Of a stretch of DNA of 64,000 bases, positions 8,397 to 17,065 are shown in pieces. The notes under the pieces are model-generated. The model had not been told where the DNA came from. It ran no database searches and was given only the letters and a program-made list of their open reading frames with translations. Each line of letters begins with the position of its first letter. Position 1 is the stretch's first letter. The stretch covers positions 62,001-126,000 of the forward strand of contig JACKET010000019.1 of assembly GCA_020632875.1 (NCBI GenBank), written 5' to 3'. Source of the stretch: Alphaproteobacteria bacterium (lineage in GTDB: Bacteria; Myxococcota_A; UBA796; GCA-2862545). The translations under genes were made by a program, and so were the position numbers.

Positions 8397-9103
8397 CCTG
8401 GCTGGCGGCGACCTGGGCCGTCACCCCGTTCGTGCTCATCCCGCTCATCGCCGCCTACGACCTGGTGAAGCGACCGACACACGTGCCGCTCGTCTGGCTC
8501 GTCCCGGTGGCGATGTCCGCGATCGGAGTCGTCGTCCCGATCCTCCGGCTCGCGAACGGGCTCGATGCGGCGGGCTTCTCCGCAGCGTCCGACCTGTCGC
8601 TGCTCCTCCTGTCCGCCACCCTGGCGTGGTACGCGGGATGGCTCGGCGCCGCGCGATTCCTTGCACCTGGGTCCTCGTTCGAGCCCCTGGCCCGCCCACC
8701 GCTCGATGCCCGTGCCCTCCCCATCGCCCTGGGGTTCACGTTGTTCGGTCCTGCGCTGCTGTGGATCGCCGGCATCGCGGTGGTGTGCGTGACGTCCCCG
8801 TGGATGTCCATCGGGACCGTGTTCACGCTCGCGCTCGTGCGGACGGGCTCGCCGCGGATCGATGCCGCGCGGAGGGCCGGCGGTGGGGCCCTCTTCGGGT
8901 CCGGTGCCGCCTACGTGGGGATGATCGCGGTCCTCTCGGTCGGCTCCACACCGCAGCCCCCTGCTCGCCTCGCCTCCATGGGCGTGTTCCTCGCATACGC
9001 CGCGCTGGCCGTCCTCGCCGGTCGCCCAGACCCTCGGCACCTCGTCCCGCTCGTCGCCATCTCCGCCGTGCCCCCGATCCTGGCGGCCATGCTCCACGGC
9101 TGA
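8393..9103 (+). CDS. Polytopic membrane protein of unknown function
   Basis: 236 aa. The ATG overlaps the TGA of polX (ATGA), so it is translated with polX, and its start is fixed by this coupling. Six or seven hydrophobic segments alternate with short Arg-rich loops, for example WLAATWAVTPFVLIPLIAA, VPLVWLVPVAMSAIGVVVPI and LGFTLFGPALLWIAGIAVV. No transporter signature or catalytic motif is seen. It belongs in the inner membrane. The link to a DNA polymerase may be only transcriptional. Confidence 0.75.
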   Translation: MTWLAATWAVTPFVLIPLIAAYDLVKRPTHVPLVWLVPVAMSAIGVVVPILRLANGLDAAGFSAASDLSLLLLSATLAWYAGWLGAARFLAPGSSFEPLARPPLDARALPIALGFTLFGPALLWIAGIAVVCVTSPWMSIGTVFTLALVRTGSPRIDAARRAGGGALFGSGAAYVGMIAVLSVGSTPQPPARLASMGVFLAYAALAVLAGRPDPRHLVPLVAISAVPPILAAMLHG

Positions 9104-9118
9104 GGCACGCTCCCCGTG

Positions 9119-10171
9119 CTACGGCGGCCCGAGCACCGTGATGTAGAGGGAGGTGGTGTCGAACAGGTTGGCGCCGAGGTCGCTCACCCGGAAGAACAGA
9201 CGGTCTCCCGCCTGCATCGCGATGCTGAACTCGAAGGTGGCCTCGTTCGGGATCGGATCGACCCCCCCGAGCAGGGTGCGCGTCGATTCGTTGGTGTTCG
9301 AGGCGTCGAGGTACGCCAGCGACGCGCTGGGGCTGTTCTGCATGAACGCCGCGACCGGCACGGCGGTCGAGCCCGGCGTACCCATCGTGACCGAGACCGC
9401 CACGCCCCGGGAATCGGTGGGCCCGTCGGAATCCGAGCCGTCGGCGTCGCGGAACAGCCCGCTCACGTCGTAGGTGCCCGCAGCCGGAGCACGGAACTCG
9501 ACGATGCAGTCGGGCTCCGGGTTGTTGGAGGGATTGACGTAGTCCCACGTCCCGGGATGCACGTAGCTGTCTGCGATCAGCTGGTACGGGTTGGGCGACG
9601 TGTAGAGCGGGCCGGTCCCGGCGGCGAACAGCGTGTAGTCGCTGTCGTCGTCGTCGCGGTCGGCACGCGTGTACCACCACACGTGGTCGGCGCCGTTGCC
9701 GACCTGCGGCAGCACGAGGGCGTAGTCGGCGATGCGGTTCCAGACCTGCCGCGCGACCCCGGTGTCGCCGGTGCTCGCGCTGGCGGTGTCGCCCGTGGAC
9801 ACCGGAACCCCCGTCTCCCCCGTGGACGTCGGACCCCCGGTGTCGCCGGTTGCGTTCACCGCCGTGTCCGTGTCCGCATCGGTATCCGTGTCCGCGTCGG
9901 TGTCAGTATCCGCGTCGGTGTCCGTGTCCGCGTCGGTATCGGTGTCCGCGTCGGTATCGGTGTCCGCGTCGGAGTCCGTGTCCGCGTCGGAGTCCGTGTC
10001 CGCGTCGGAGTCCGTGTCGGCGTCGGAGTCCGTGTCCGCGTCGGAGTCCGTGTCCGCGTCGGAATCGGCGTCGGTGTCGGACTGCGTGTCGGTCTCCGTC
10101 GTCTTGCCCTTGCAGGCGACGGGACCGAGCCAGAGAACGAGAGTGGCGATGCCAGCGAAGGAAGTACGCAT
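9119..10171 (-). CDS. Putative lipoprotein with Asp/Thr/Ser-repeat linker and beta-sandwich-like domain
   Basis: 350 aa. The N-terminus ends in GPVAC at about residue 20, a plausible but imperfect lipobox. Residues ~25-105 are a low-complexity linker of TDSDAD and TDAD units encoded by a GTC/GTG-like hexamer tract. A TGDTG-rich hinge follows, then a ~210-residue globular domain (WNRIADYALVL..., YVHPGTWDYV, AAGTYDVSGLFRDAD) with the alternating pattern of a beta-sandwich; I cannot name the family. The linker is long enough to hold the domain away from the membrane. It is convergent with the preceding membrane-protein gene, with a gap of only 15 bp. Confidence 0.75.
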   Translation of the reverse strand: MRTSFAGIATLVLWLGPVACKGKTTETDTQSDTDADSDADTDSDADTDSDADTDSDADTDSDADTDSDADTDTDADTDTDADTDTDADTDTDADTDTDADTDTAVNATGDTGGPTSTGETGVPVSTGDTASASTGDTGVARQVWNRIADYALVLPQVGNGADHVWWYTRADRDDDDSDYTLFAAGTGPLYTSPNPYQLIADSYVHPGTWDYVNPSNNPEPDCIVEFRAPAAGTYDVSGLFRDADGSDSDGPTDSRGVAVSVTMGTPGSTAVPVAAFMQNSPSASLAYLDASNTNESTRTLLGGVDPIPNEATFEFSIAMQAGDRLFFRVSDLGANLFDTTSLYITVLGPP

Positions 10172-10214
10172 CCCGCGATGCTACCCGCCATCCTCGCGAA
10201 CGTCGACCCCGAGG

Positions 10215-11780
10215 TCAGCCGGAGAAGCTCCAGCTGTCGAACTCGGTGAAGTAGTAGTACGGCGTGATGGTGTTGCCGCGGACCGAGTTCCGCCAGGCGC
10301 TCTTCGTGTCGAGCTTCCACAGGAAGATGTACGGCAGCTCTTCGGCGAGGACCTCGTGCAGCTCGTGGTACGAGTCCTGCGCTTCGGTGTCGGTGTTGGA
10401 CTGGTCGTACTTGTCGAGCAGCGCGTCGACCTCGGCGCTCGAGTAGTTGAAGATGTTGAGCGCGCCCTTCCCGCCCGCGCGGGTCTGGAACAGCGGGTTC
10501 ACGTCTTCGACGACGCCGAACGACCACTTGCCGATCAGGAGATCCCAGTCGGCCATCTGGCCGGTGATGACCTTGTTGGTCCACTCGTCGTTGCTGATCT
10601 TGTGGACCTGCCGCTGGAAGCCGCCCGCCTGGAGCTGGTTGCCGAGCTGGTTCAGGAGGTCTTTCGCCTCGAGGTCGAGCGGCGCGTTCATCCCGATCTT
10701 CAGGTTGAACGGCTTGCCGCCCTTGAGCCACAGGCCGTGCTCGAGCTGTGCGCCGGCGGACTCCATCAGGCTCTTCGCCCTCGCGAGGTCGGCGGTCTCG
10801 TGCGTCTCGACGCTGCGGTTGTAGTACGGCGACGACGGGATGAACGGCCCGGAGATGAACTGGCACGCGGGCAGCGGGTCGTCGGGCTTGATGCCCATCG
10901 TGAGCTCGCGCAGCTGCTGCCGATCGATCGTGAGGTCGAGCGCCTGCCGGACCTTCGGATCCTTGAGCTGGGGCTGCTTCTGGTTGACCGCGATGTACCA
11001 CCACGAGCGCAGGTCGTACGACTTGAGCCCGACGTCGTCGGACGCGCGGACCTCGGGCCGACGCGGCGGGGCCACGGCGATGAGGCCCTGGACGCCCCCG
11101 CTCATGATGGTCTTGACCTGGACGATGGGATCGCCGCCCTCGCCGAGCATCAGCAGCGGGATCTTGGGAGCGTGGTGGCCGTTCGAGAACGCCTCGAACC
11201 GCGCTTCGGTGCGCCCGCGCGTGCCCTTCATCGGACCGGTGCCCACGGGGCGCGACCCGAACACGTCATCCGGGAGGATGGTCGTGGACTCGAACTTGTG
11301 CTTCGGGATGACCCGGAACCCGAGCCGCTCTTCGGGGTTGTGGTAGGCGCGCTTGAACTCGACCGTCGCGGAGGTCTTGTCGGCGGTGCACCCCTCGAGC
11401 ACCTCGCGGTACTGCTTGCCGATGAGCGACGGGGTGTTCGTGTCCATCAGGACGTCGACGGTGAAACAGATGTCTTCGGGCACGAAGGGCTGGCCATCGT
11501 GCCACTTCACGCCCTTCTTCACCGTCATCTTCAGCTTCTTGCCGCCTTCGATCCGCTCTTCGGACTCGACGAGACGGCTCTTGATCGTGCTCGTGATGGC
11601 CGAGCGGAAGTACAGCCGGTCGAAGACCAGCTCCTGCGTCCGTTGGTCGACCATGCTCTGCGCGAACAGGGGGTTGAGCGTCGTCGGGAGCGCCTCTTCG
11701 TAGTAGGCCACCGTGCCGCCCGTGAGGAAGACGGAGCTGACGATTCCGAGGCTGACCAGCAAGTGCCGGCTGCGTGCCAT
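10215..11780 (-). CDS. Extracellular solute-binding protein, family 5 (peptide/nickel-binding type)
   Basis: 521 aa from ATG 11780, chosen because AAGGAGAG sits just upstream; a longer frame to 11843 has no such site. The N-terminus has a signal or anchor segment (LLVSLGIVSSVFLTGG) without a lipobox Cys. The mature part shows the family-5 pattern: TTLNPLF near the N-terminus, then the conserved VKWHDGQPFVPEDI, QALDLTIDRQQL and SYHELHEVLAEELPYIFLW segments. Family members bind oligopeptides, dipeptides or nickel for an ABC importer. No permease or ATPase genes are adjacent, so it is an orphan receptor here. Ligand unknown. Confidence 0.87.
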   Translation of the reverse strand: MARSRHLLVSLGIVSSVFLTGGTVAYYEEALPTTLNPLFAQSMVDQRTQELVFDRLYFRSAITSTIKSRLVESEERIEGGKKLKMTVKKGVKWHDGQPFVPEDICFTVDVLMDTNTPSLIGKQYREVLEGCTADKTSATVEFKRAYHNPEERLGFRVIPKHKFESTTILPDDVFGSRPVGTGPMKGTRGRTEARFEAFSNGHHAPKIPLLMLGEGGDPIVQVKTIMSGGVQGLIAVAPPRRPEVRASDDVGLKSYDLRSWWYIAVNQKQPQLKDPKVRQALDLTIDRQQLRELTMGIKPDDPLPACQFISGPFIPSSPYYNRSVETHETADLARAKSLMESAGAQLEHGLWLKGGKPFNLKIGMNAPLDLEAKDLLNQLGNQLQAGGFQRQVHKISNDEWTNKVITGQMADWDLLIGKWSFGVVEDVNPLFQTRAGGKGALNIFNYSSAEVDALLDKYDQSNTDTEAQDSYHELHEVLAEELPYIFLWKLDTKSAWRNSVRGNTITPYYYFTEFDSWSFSG

Positions 11781-11829
11781 CCACTCTCCTTGTTGGGCGG
11801 AACGATACCGCACCGCGTGACCAGGGCGT

Positions 11830-12501
11830 CTACTTCTGGACATTCTTGAGGTTCTTCAGGATCTCTTCACAGATCACCGCGCCGATGCGTGCGTGCGCGC
11901 GGTCGGTGAGCGCCCATCCCCCGCGCGTCAGACGCTGCCGCGCGTTGCGCTCGGAGGGCCAACCGAGGTCGACCACCCACACGCCGTCGTCGGCCTCGGC
12001 GATCTTCCCGAGCGCCGCGTTCCACTCGGCCGTTCGGGCGTCGACCGCGGCCTGCCGCGCCTGCACGTCTTCGCCATCCTTCCACTCGAGCTGGGAGAGC
12101 GTCGGCGGCACGATGCCCACGAGCAGCACCGACGGCCCGTTGTCGGCGCGCAGGGCCCCCACGACGCCCGCCAGGCGCTTGGCGAACGCGTCGACCGTCT
12201 CGTCGGGACCCATCTCGTGTGCACCCACGCCCAGCACCACCGTGCGCGGCCCGAGCTCGCGGATGGCGGCGGCCTCGGTGGCCAGCTGGACCGTGGTGGT
12301 GCCGTCGCGCGACCGATCGACCACGGACCACTCGCCGGGACGGGCCTCTTCGAGGCAGTCGCCGAGCACCGAGACCCACGTGCCCACGACGGCGTCGTCG
12401 GGCTTGACGAACCCCTCCGGAGGAGCCGCCACGAGGCCGTTCCCTGCGGCGACGATGGGCTCTGCGGCGATGGCGAGGGCTGCGAGGAGGAGCGTGATCA
12501 A
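11830..12501 (-). CDS. SGNH/GDSL hydrolase-like protein with Cys in place of the nucleophilic Ser
   Basis: 223 aa with an N-terminal signal peptide (TLLLAALAIAAEP). The fold-defining blocks are visible: block I VSVLGDCLEE where GDSL is expected, block II DRSRDGTTT, block III VVLGVGAHEMG where GxND is usual, and a final TDRAHARIG resembling the catalytic DxxH. The Ser-to-Cys change comes from a TGC codon at 12355-12357, and the block III Asn is also absent. The enzyme could be a Cys-dependent variant or an inactive binding protein. It is exported. The gene lies in the same direction as the solute-binding protein gene, 50 bp upstream of it. Confidence 0.75.
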   Translation of the reverse strand: MITLLLAALAIAAEPIVAAGNGLVAAPPEGFVKPDDAVVGTWVSVLGDCLEEARPGEWSVVDRSRDGTTTVQLATEAAAIRELGPRTVVLGVGAHEMGPDETVDAFAKRLAGVVGALRADNGPSVLLVGIVPPTLSQLEWKDGEDVQARQAAVDARTAEWNAALGKIAEADDGVWVVDLGWPSERNARQRLTRGGWALTDRAHARIGAVICEEILKNLKNVQK

Positions 12502-12551
12502 CGGGCGGTTCTCTGTCGGTGGTCTCTACAACCCCGACCGGGCCGCGATCT

Positions 12552-12571
12552 TCCCCGCGCTTCGTGGCGGG
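12552..12571 (-). terminator. Candidate hairpin after the aldolase gene
   Basis: Just past the aldolase stop codon, CCCCGC and GCGGGG pair across an 8-nt loop. There is no clear U tract on the minus strand, so it would be a weak or Rho-assisted terminator at best. Confidence 0.3.
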
Positions 12572-12572
12572 G

Positions 12573-13544
12573 TCAACCCTTGCGCGGCTCGTGGTGCCGC
12601 GCCCTCGGGCGGTTGGCGGTGAGCGTGTCGTAGAACTCGCGCGGCGCGGAGCGGTCGAGCCGCATACGGTCGATCGCGGACCGGGGGTGCAGGTTGAGCC
12701 ACCCGGTGACCGCGTACGGCACGTGGTAGCCCCACTTCAGCTCGGCGCGCAGGTCGGCCAGCTCGTCGGTGAGCTCGAGGATCGGGCGCACGTCGTGCCG
12801 CGGATCGTCGAGGTACATCAGCAGCAGCTCGAGCGGGCAGTTCCCCGCTCCGCGGCCCATCCCGAAGATCGTCGCGTCGACGAAGTCGGCGCCTTCGTCG
12901 ATGCCGGCGATGGTGTTCGCGAACGCGGTCTCCTGGTTGTTGTGGAGGTGCACGCCGACGCCCTGATCGGGGCGGAGCCAGTTCTTGTACTTCCGGATCA
13001 GGTAACGGACGTGGTGCGGGTACATCGCGCCGAAGCTGTCGACGACGGCGATGTGCTGGACGGCGGACTCGCGGAGCACGCCGAGGAACGCGTCGACCTC
13101 CTGCGGGGTGCACGTGGTGACCGCCATCACGTTGCAGAACGTCTCGTACCCGAGCTCGCGGCAGTGCTGGAGCAGATCGACCGCCTCGGGCACGTCTTTC
13201 GCGTACGTGGCGACGCGCACGATGTCGATCGCGGTCTCGCCCTTCGGCGGGATGTCTTCCTTCCGGATGCGGCCCATGTCGCACATCACGGCGAGCTTCA
13301 TGTCGGACGCGCGCACCACGCGGACGAGGTCGTCTTCGCGGCAGAAGCGCCACGGGCCCGTCGTGGCGGGGTCGTAGACGCCCGGGGAGGTCCAGTAGCC
13401 CACCTCCATCACGTCGACGCCGGCCTTCACCAGCGCGTCGAAGGTGCGCCCCACGAGCTCGTGCGAGAACAGCCAGTCGTTGTTGCAGCCGCCGTCGCGG
13501 ATGGTGCAGTCGAGCACCTTCACGTTGTGTCGGCGATCGGTCAT
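12573..13544 (-). CDS. HMGL/DRE-TIM-family aldolase (4-hydroxy-2-oxovalerate aldolase-like)
   Basis: 323 aa from ATG 13544; an ATG at 13586 would add 14 residues not typical of the family. The N-terminal signature KVLDCTIRDGG and the metal-binding HLHNN, together with DATIFGMGRGAGNCPLE, identify a metal-dependent DRE-TIM metallolyase of the 4-hydroxy-2-oxovalerate aldolase/citramalate synthase-like group. Such enzymes cleave or form C-C bonds next to a 2-oxo acid. It could supply the last step of a meta-cleavage pathway such as the aromatic locus at 35-49 kb, but it is 22 kb away, so the link is only suggestive. It is divergent from gltX with a ~100 bp intergenic region. Confidence 0.8.
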   Translation of the reverse strand: MTDRRHNVKVLDCTIRDGGCNNDWLFSHELVGRTFDALVKAGVDVMEVGYWTSPGVYDPATTGPWRFCREDDLVRVVRASDMKLAVMCDMGRIRKEDIPPKGETAIDIVRVATYAKDVPEAVDLLQHCRELGYETFCNVMAVTTCTPQEVDAFLGVLRESAVQHIAVVDSFGAMYPHHVRYLIRKYKNWLRPDQGVGVHLHNNQETAFANTIAGIDEGADFVDATIFGMGRGAGNCPLELLLMYLDDPRHDVRPILELTDELADLRAELKWGYHVPYAVTGWLNLHPRSAIDRMRLDRSAPREFYDTLTANRPRARHHEPRKG

Positions 13545-13644
13545 CAGCCCGTCGGGGCAGCAGCGCACGCGGTAGTCGAGTCCCATGGGGTCCCATAGCG
13601 CGCCCGCGGCCGCACGGGATACCAGACCCGGTCGAGAGGTAGAG

Positions 13645-15288
13645 ATGTCGAAGGTCCGCACCCGCTTCGCCCCGTCGCCGACGGGCTCCCTGCACGTCGG
13701 AGGGGCCCGCACGGCGCTGTACAGCTGGCTGTACGCGCGCAAGCACGGGGGCGAGTTCATCCTCCGCATCGAAGACACCGACCAGGTGCGCTCGTCCGAC
13801 GAGGCCGCCCGCGGCATCATCCGCGACATGAAGTGGCTGGGTCTCGACTGGGACGAGGGCCCCGTCGTCGAGGGCCCGCACGGCCCCTACTACCAGTCGC
13901 AGCGCATCCACCTCTACGAGACGCACGTCCGCGACCTGCTCGACCGCGACCGGGCCTACCAGGCGTGGGAGAGCCGGGACGAGCTCGACGCGATGCGGAA
14001 GGAGGCCGAAGCGAACAAGGAGAACTTCCGCTTCCGCCGGCGCGAGCCCTACACCGACGCCGAGATGGCGCTGTTCGAGTCCGAGAAGCGCGTGCCCGTG
14101 GTGCGGCTGAAGGCCCCGAGCCACGCCGTGACCATCGAGGACGTCGTGGTGGGCGACGTGACCCAGACCCCCGACGAGCTCGAGGACGTGGTCATCCGGA
14201 AGGCCGACGGCTTCCCGACCTACCACTTCGCCGTGGTGGTGGACGACCAGGACATGCGCGTCACGCACGTGCTGCGCGGCTCCGAGCACCTGATGAACAC
14301 CGCGAAGCACCTCGGCATCCTCGAGGCGCTCGGCTGGAAGGCCCCGGTGTTCGGGCACCTGCCGATCATCTTCAACATGTCCGGCAGCAAGATGAGCAAG
14401 CGCGACAAGGCGAAAGCCGCGCGCGAGGGCGCCCGGAACGCCGCGCAGGCCCGCAGCGCCGCGAAGGACGACTGGGCCTGGCTCGCGTCGCCCATCGGCT
14501 CCGACGCCGAGTCCGTGCTCGCGTTCATGAAGAAGAAGAACGACGACGTGGGCATGGCGACGGCCATCGCGAGCCACCTCGACGTCGACCTCCCGATGAT
14601 CGAGGTGATGGACTTCCGCCAGGCCGGCTACCTGCCCGAGGCGCTGCTCAACTACCTCGCGCTGCTCGGCTGGTCGGCCGGCGACGACCGCGAGTACTAC
14701 ACGCTGCCCGAGCTCGCCGAGGCCTTCGAGCTCGGCCGGGTGAACAAGCAGCCCGCGAAGTTCGACCCGGCGAAGCTCCAGGCCATGAACTTCGAGTGGA
14801 TCACGAAGCGCATCGACGAAACCCGCTACAAGCAGGCGCTGAAGCAGTGGTTCGAGGTGGTCGACAGTCCCCTCGCCCGCCTGTCGGACGACGCGCTCGA
14901 CACGACCCTCGCGCTCTTCCGGCCCCGGGCGCACACGTTCGTCGACCTGCAGCGCAAGAGCCAGTTCCTCCGCGCGGCGCCGGTCGTCTACGACGCGAGC
15001 GGCGTGCAGAAGCACATCCGGCAGGGCGCGGGTCTCGCGCACCTCTCCGACGTGCGGGCTGCCCTCTCCGACGTGGGCCGCTGGGAGAACGGCTCCATCC
15101 AGCGCGCGTTCGAGCGCCTCTGCGACCAGACCGGCACCAAGCTCGGCAAGTACGCGCCGCCCGTCCGCATCGCGATCTGCGGGGCGACCGACGGCCCCGG
15201 GCTCTACGAGACCCTCGCCGCGCTCGACCGCGACGACGCGCTGGCCCGCATCGATCGCGCGATCGGTGCGTGGTCCGCGGAGCAGTAG
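13645..15288 (+). CDS. gltX: Glutamyl-tRNA synthetase with a ~55-60 residue insertion
   Basis: 547 aa, class I aminoacyl-tRNA synthetase that charges tRNA with glutamate. The HIGH-equivalent is APSPTGSLHVGGA at residues ~8-20 and the KMSKS loop is KMSKRD at 249-254. In most GltX proteins GYLPEALLNYLALLGW follows the KMSKS loop after 10-15 residues. Here about 70 residues intervene (253-322): a basic Ala/Lys-rich helix, then a segment ending in IEVMDFRQ. The C-terminal anticodon-binding helical domain is present. Start ATG 13645 is chosen from the family's N-terminus KVRTRFAPSPTG. It is closely followed by a lipoprotein gene (4 nt). Confidence 0.95.
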   Translation: MSKVRTRFAPSPTGSLHVGGARTALYSWLYARKHGGEFILRIEDTDQVRSSDEAARGIIRDMKWLGLDWDEGPVVEGPHGPYYQSQRIHLYETHVRDLLDRDRAYQAWESRDELDAMRKEAEANKENFRFRRREPYTDAEMALFESEKRVPVVRLKAPSHAVTIEDVVVGDVTQTPDELEDVVIRKADGFPTYHFAVVVDDQDMRVTHVLRGSEHLMNTAKHLGILEALGWKAPVFGHLPIIFNMSGSKMSKRDKAKAAREGARNAAQARSAAKDDWAWLASPIGSDAESVLAFMKKKNDDVGMATAIASHLDVDLPMIEVMDFRQAGYLPEALLNYLALLGWSAGDDREYYTLPELAEAFELGRVNKQPAKFDPAKLQAMNFEWITKRIDETRYKQALKQWFEVVDSPLARLSDDALDTTLALFRPRAHTFVDLQRKSQFLRAAPVVYDASGVQKHIRQGAGLAHLSDVRAALSDVGRWENGSIQRAFERLCDQTGTKLGKYAPPVRIAICGATDGPGLYETLAALDRDDALARIDRAIGAWSAEQ

Positions 15289-15292
15289 GTCC

Positions 15293-16471
15293 GTGAAGCG
15301 GCTGCTCCCGGCCCTCCTCCTCGTGGCGTGCGGGCCGAAGATCGACCCGCTGCACCCGCTCAAGGCCGAGGTCCAGGAGGCCCGTCGCGCCGGGCCAGAT
15401 GGCACGCCACCCCACGTGCGCGTCACGCTCGCCGAGAAGACCGCGGGTGAGCTGCTGCAGACGGCCATCGGCAAGCCCATCACGGTCCCCGTCATGCTGG
15501 GCACGGCCGCCGTGGTCACGCCCACCATCGACCTGCCCGACCTCGGCGTCACGGCGAGCCGCGCGTGCGACTGCCCGCGGGCGGAGGTGTCGCTGCGCGG
15601 CAGCTTCGACGTCGAGCTCCGCGGTCTGCTGGGCAAGCAGAAGCTCGCGGACGATCTGGGCTTCGAGGCCGCCGCCACGGGCTCTCTCGCGCTCTCGTTC
15701 GACCGGAAGGACGACGCTGGCGCGCCGATCCTCGCCCTCGAGCCCGTCCCCCAGGACCCCTGGGACATCCGCATCACGCTCGACGAGCAGCAGGGCATGA
15801 TCGACGATGAGCTCGTCCGGAAGCAGGTCAGCCAGCCGCTGGCCGACCTGCTCGCGAAGCCCCTCGTCCTCGCCACCCTCCCGAAGACCCTGCCCGTGAA
15901 GCCGGTCAAAGCGCAGCTCGAGGTCGCGGATCACCCGACCGCGGCGCTGTGGTTGCGCGCGAAGCCCGCCGAGGCGCCGCCCGAGGTGAGCGTCGAGAGC
16001 GGCTGGGCCATCGCGAGCACCGAGACCGCGGTGACGTCGGCCGCCCGCGCGGCGTTCGCGGCCCTCGAGCAGCCGAAGAAGTGGAAGCTCGAGCCGCTCG
16101 GCCTCACGGTCGGCGAAGACGCCACGTGGGAGGCCGATCTCCGGCTGCACAAGGTCGCGCGCAAGGCGAAGCTCCGCGACTACCACGCGAAGGGCGAGCT
16201 GATCATCGGCGAGCGCATCGAGGTGAAGGTCACGTCGATGGCGCGCACCGCGAAGCGCGGCTGGGGCGGCAGCATCACGGCCCTGTTCATCGACGGCCGG
16301 CTCCGGCAGCAGGCCATGCGCCTCGCGCTCTCGGAGCCCGCGACGCGAAAGGCCGACATCAACGGCATCCCCATGGACCTCACCGTCACGCGCATCACGT
16401 CCGAGGGCACGGGCGTGTTCGTCTACGGCACGCTCCAGCCCTCCGAAGAGGAGCCCGAGGAGGCGCAATGA
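15293..16471 (+). CDS. Putative lipoprotein of unknown function
   Basis: 392 aa from GTG 15293, 4 nt after gltX. The signal sequence LLPALLLVACGPK carries a good lipobox (LVAC), so the mature protein should be lipid-anchored. The body is rich in beta-strand patterns with paired short motifs (GELLQTAIGKPITVPVML, GSFDVELRGLL). A helical middle mentions repeated QxLADLLAKPL segments, and a second beta-rich half ends in YGTLQPSEEEPEEA. No domain is recognised. Its TGA overlaps the ATG of pncA, so the three genes gltX, this gene and pncA form one transcription unit. Confidence 0.75.
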   Translation: MKRLLPALLLVACGPKIDPLHPLKAEVQEARRAGPDGTPPHVRVTLAEKTAGELLQTAIGKPITVPVMLGTAAVVTPTIDLPDLGVTASRACDCPRAEVSLRGSFDVELRGLLGKQKLADDLGFEAAATGSLALSFDRKDDAGAPILALEPVPQDPWDIRITLDEQQGMIDDELVRKQVSQPLADLLAKPLVLATLPKTLPVKPVKAQLEVADHPTAALWLRAKPAEAPPEVSVESGWAIASTETAVTSAARAAFAALEQPKKWKLEPLGLTVGEDATWEADLRLHKVARKAKLRDYHAKGELIIGERIEVKVTSMARTAKRGWGGSITALFIDGRLRQQAMRLALSEPATRKADINGIPMDLTVTRITSEGTGVFVYGTLQPSEEEPEEAQ

Positions 16472-17064
16472 TCCGCGAAGCCCTCGTCGTCATCGACGTC
16501 CAGAACGACTTCTGCCCGGGCGGTGCCCTCGCCGTCCCCGACGGGGACGCCGTGATCGCGGTGTGCAACGCGCGCATGGCGACCGCCGACCTCGTCGTCC
16601 TGACCCAGGACTGGCACCCCGCCGGGCACCAGAGCTTCGCCAGCACCCACGGGCTGGCACCATTCGGTACGGTCGAGCTCGCGTACGGCACCCAGGTGCT
16701 CTGGCCCGACCACTGCGTGCAGGGCACGGCGGGCGCCGCGTTCCACCCGGCGCTCGACGCCGACCGTGCGAACCTCGTGATCCGCAAGGGCACGAACCCC
16801 GCGATCGACAGCTACTCGGCGTTCTTCGAGAACGATCAGACGACGCCCACCGGGCTCGGCGGCGCGCTCCGCGAGCTCGGGGTCACCGAGCTCGTGCTGG
16901 TCGGGCTCGCGACGGACTACTGCGTGAAGTACACCGCGCTCGACGGGCGCCGGCTCGGGTTCGCGGTCTCCGTCCTCGAAGGGGGCGTGCGCGGCATCGA
17001 CCTGAACGGCTCGGTCGCCGCGGCCTGGGCCGAGATGGCCGAAGCGGGCGTCGTCCGCCGCTGA
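16468..17064 (+). CDS. pncA: Nicotinamidase
   Basis: 198 aa, isochorismatase-fold hydrolase converting nicotinamide to nicotinate in NAD salvage. The catalytic triad is visible: Asp10 in VIDVQNDF, Lys107 in IRKGTNP and Cys152 in ATDYCVKYTA; the metal-site DWHPAGHQSF is also present. Length and order match PncA. The ATG overlaps the stop of the preceding lipoprotein gene. It converges with ppa, the stops being 1 nt apart. Confidence 0.95.
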   Translation: MIREALVVIDVQNDFCPGGALAVPDGDAVIAVCNARMATADLVVLTQDWHPAGHQSFASTHGLAPFGTVELAYGTQVLWPDHCVQGTAGAAFHPALDADRANLVIRKGTNPAIDSYSAFFENDQTTPTGLGGALRELGVTELVLVGLATDYCVKYTALDGRRLGFAVSVLEGGVRGIDLNGSVAAAWAEMAEAGVVRR

Positions 17065-17065
17065 C

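Noticed and set aside
12526..15909. 1127-codon open frame on the minus strand
   Set aside because: It is antisense to gltX and the following lipoprotein gene, both with clear family motifs; long antisense frames are expected at ~70% GC.
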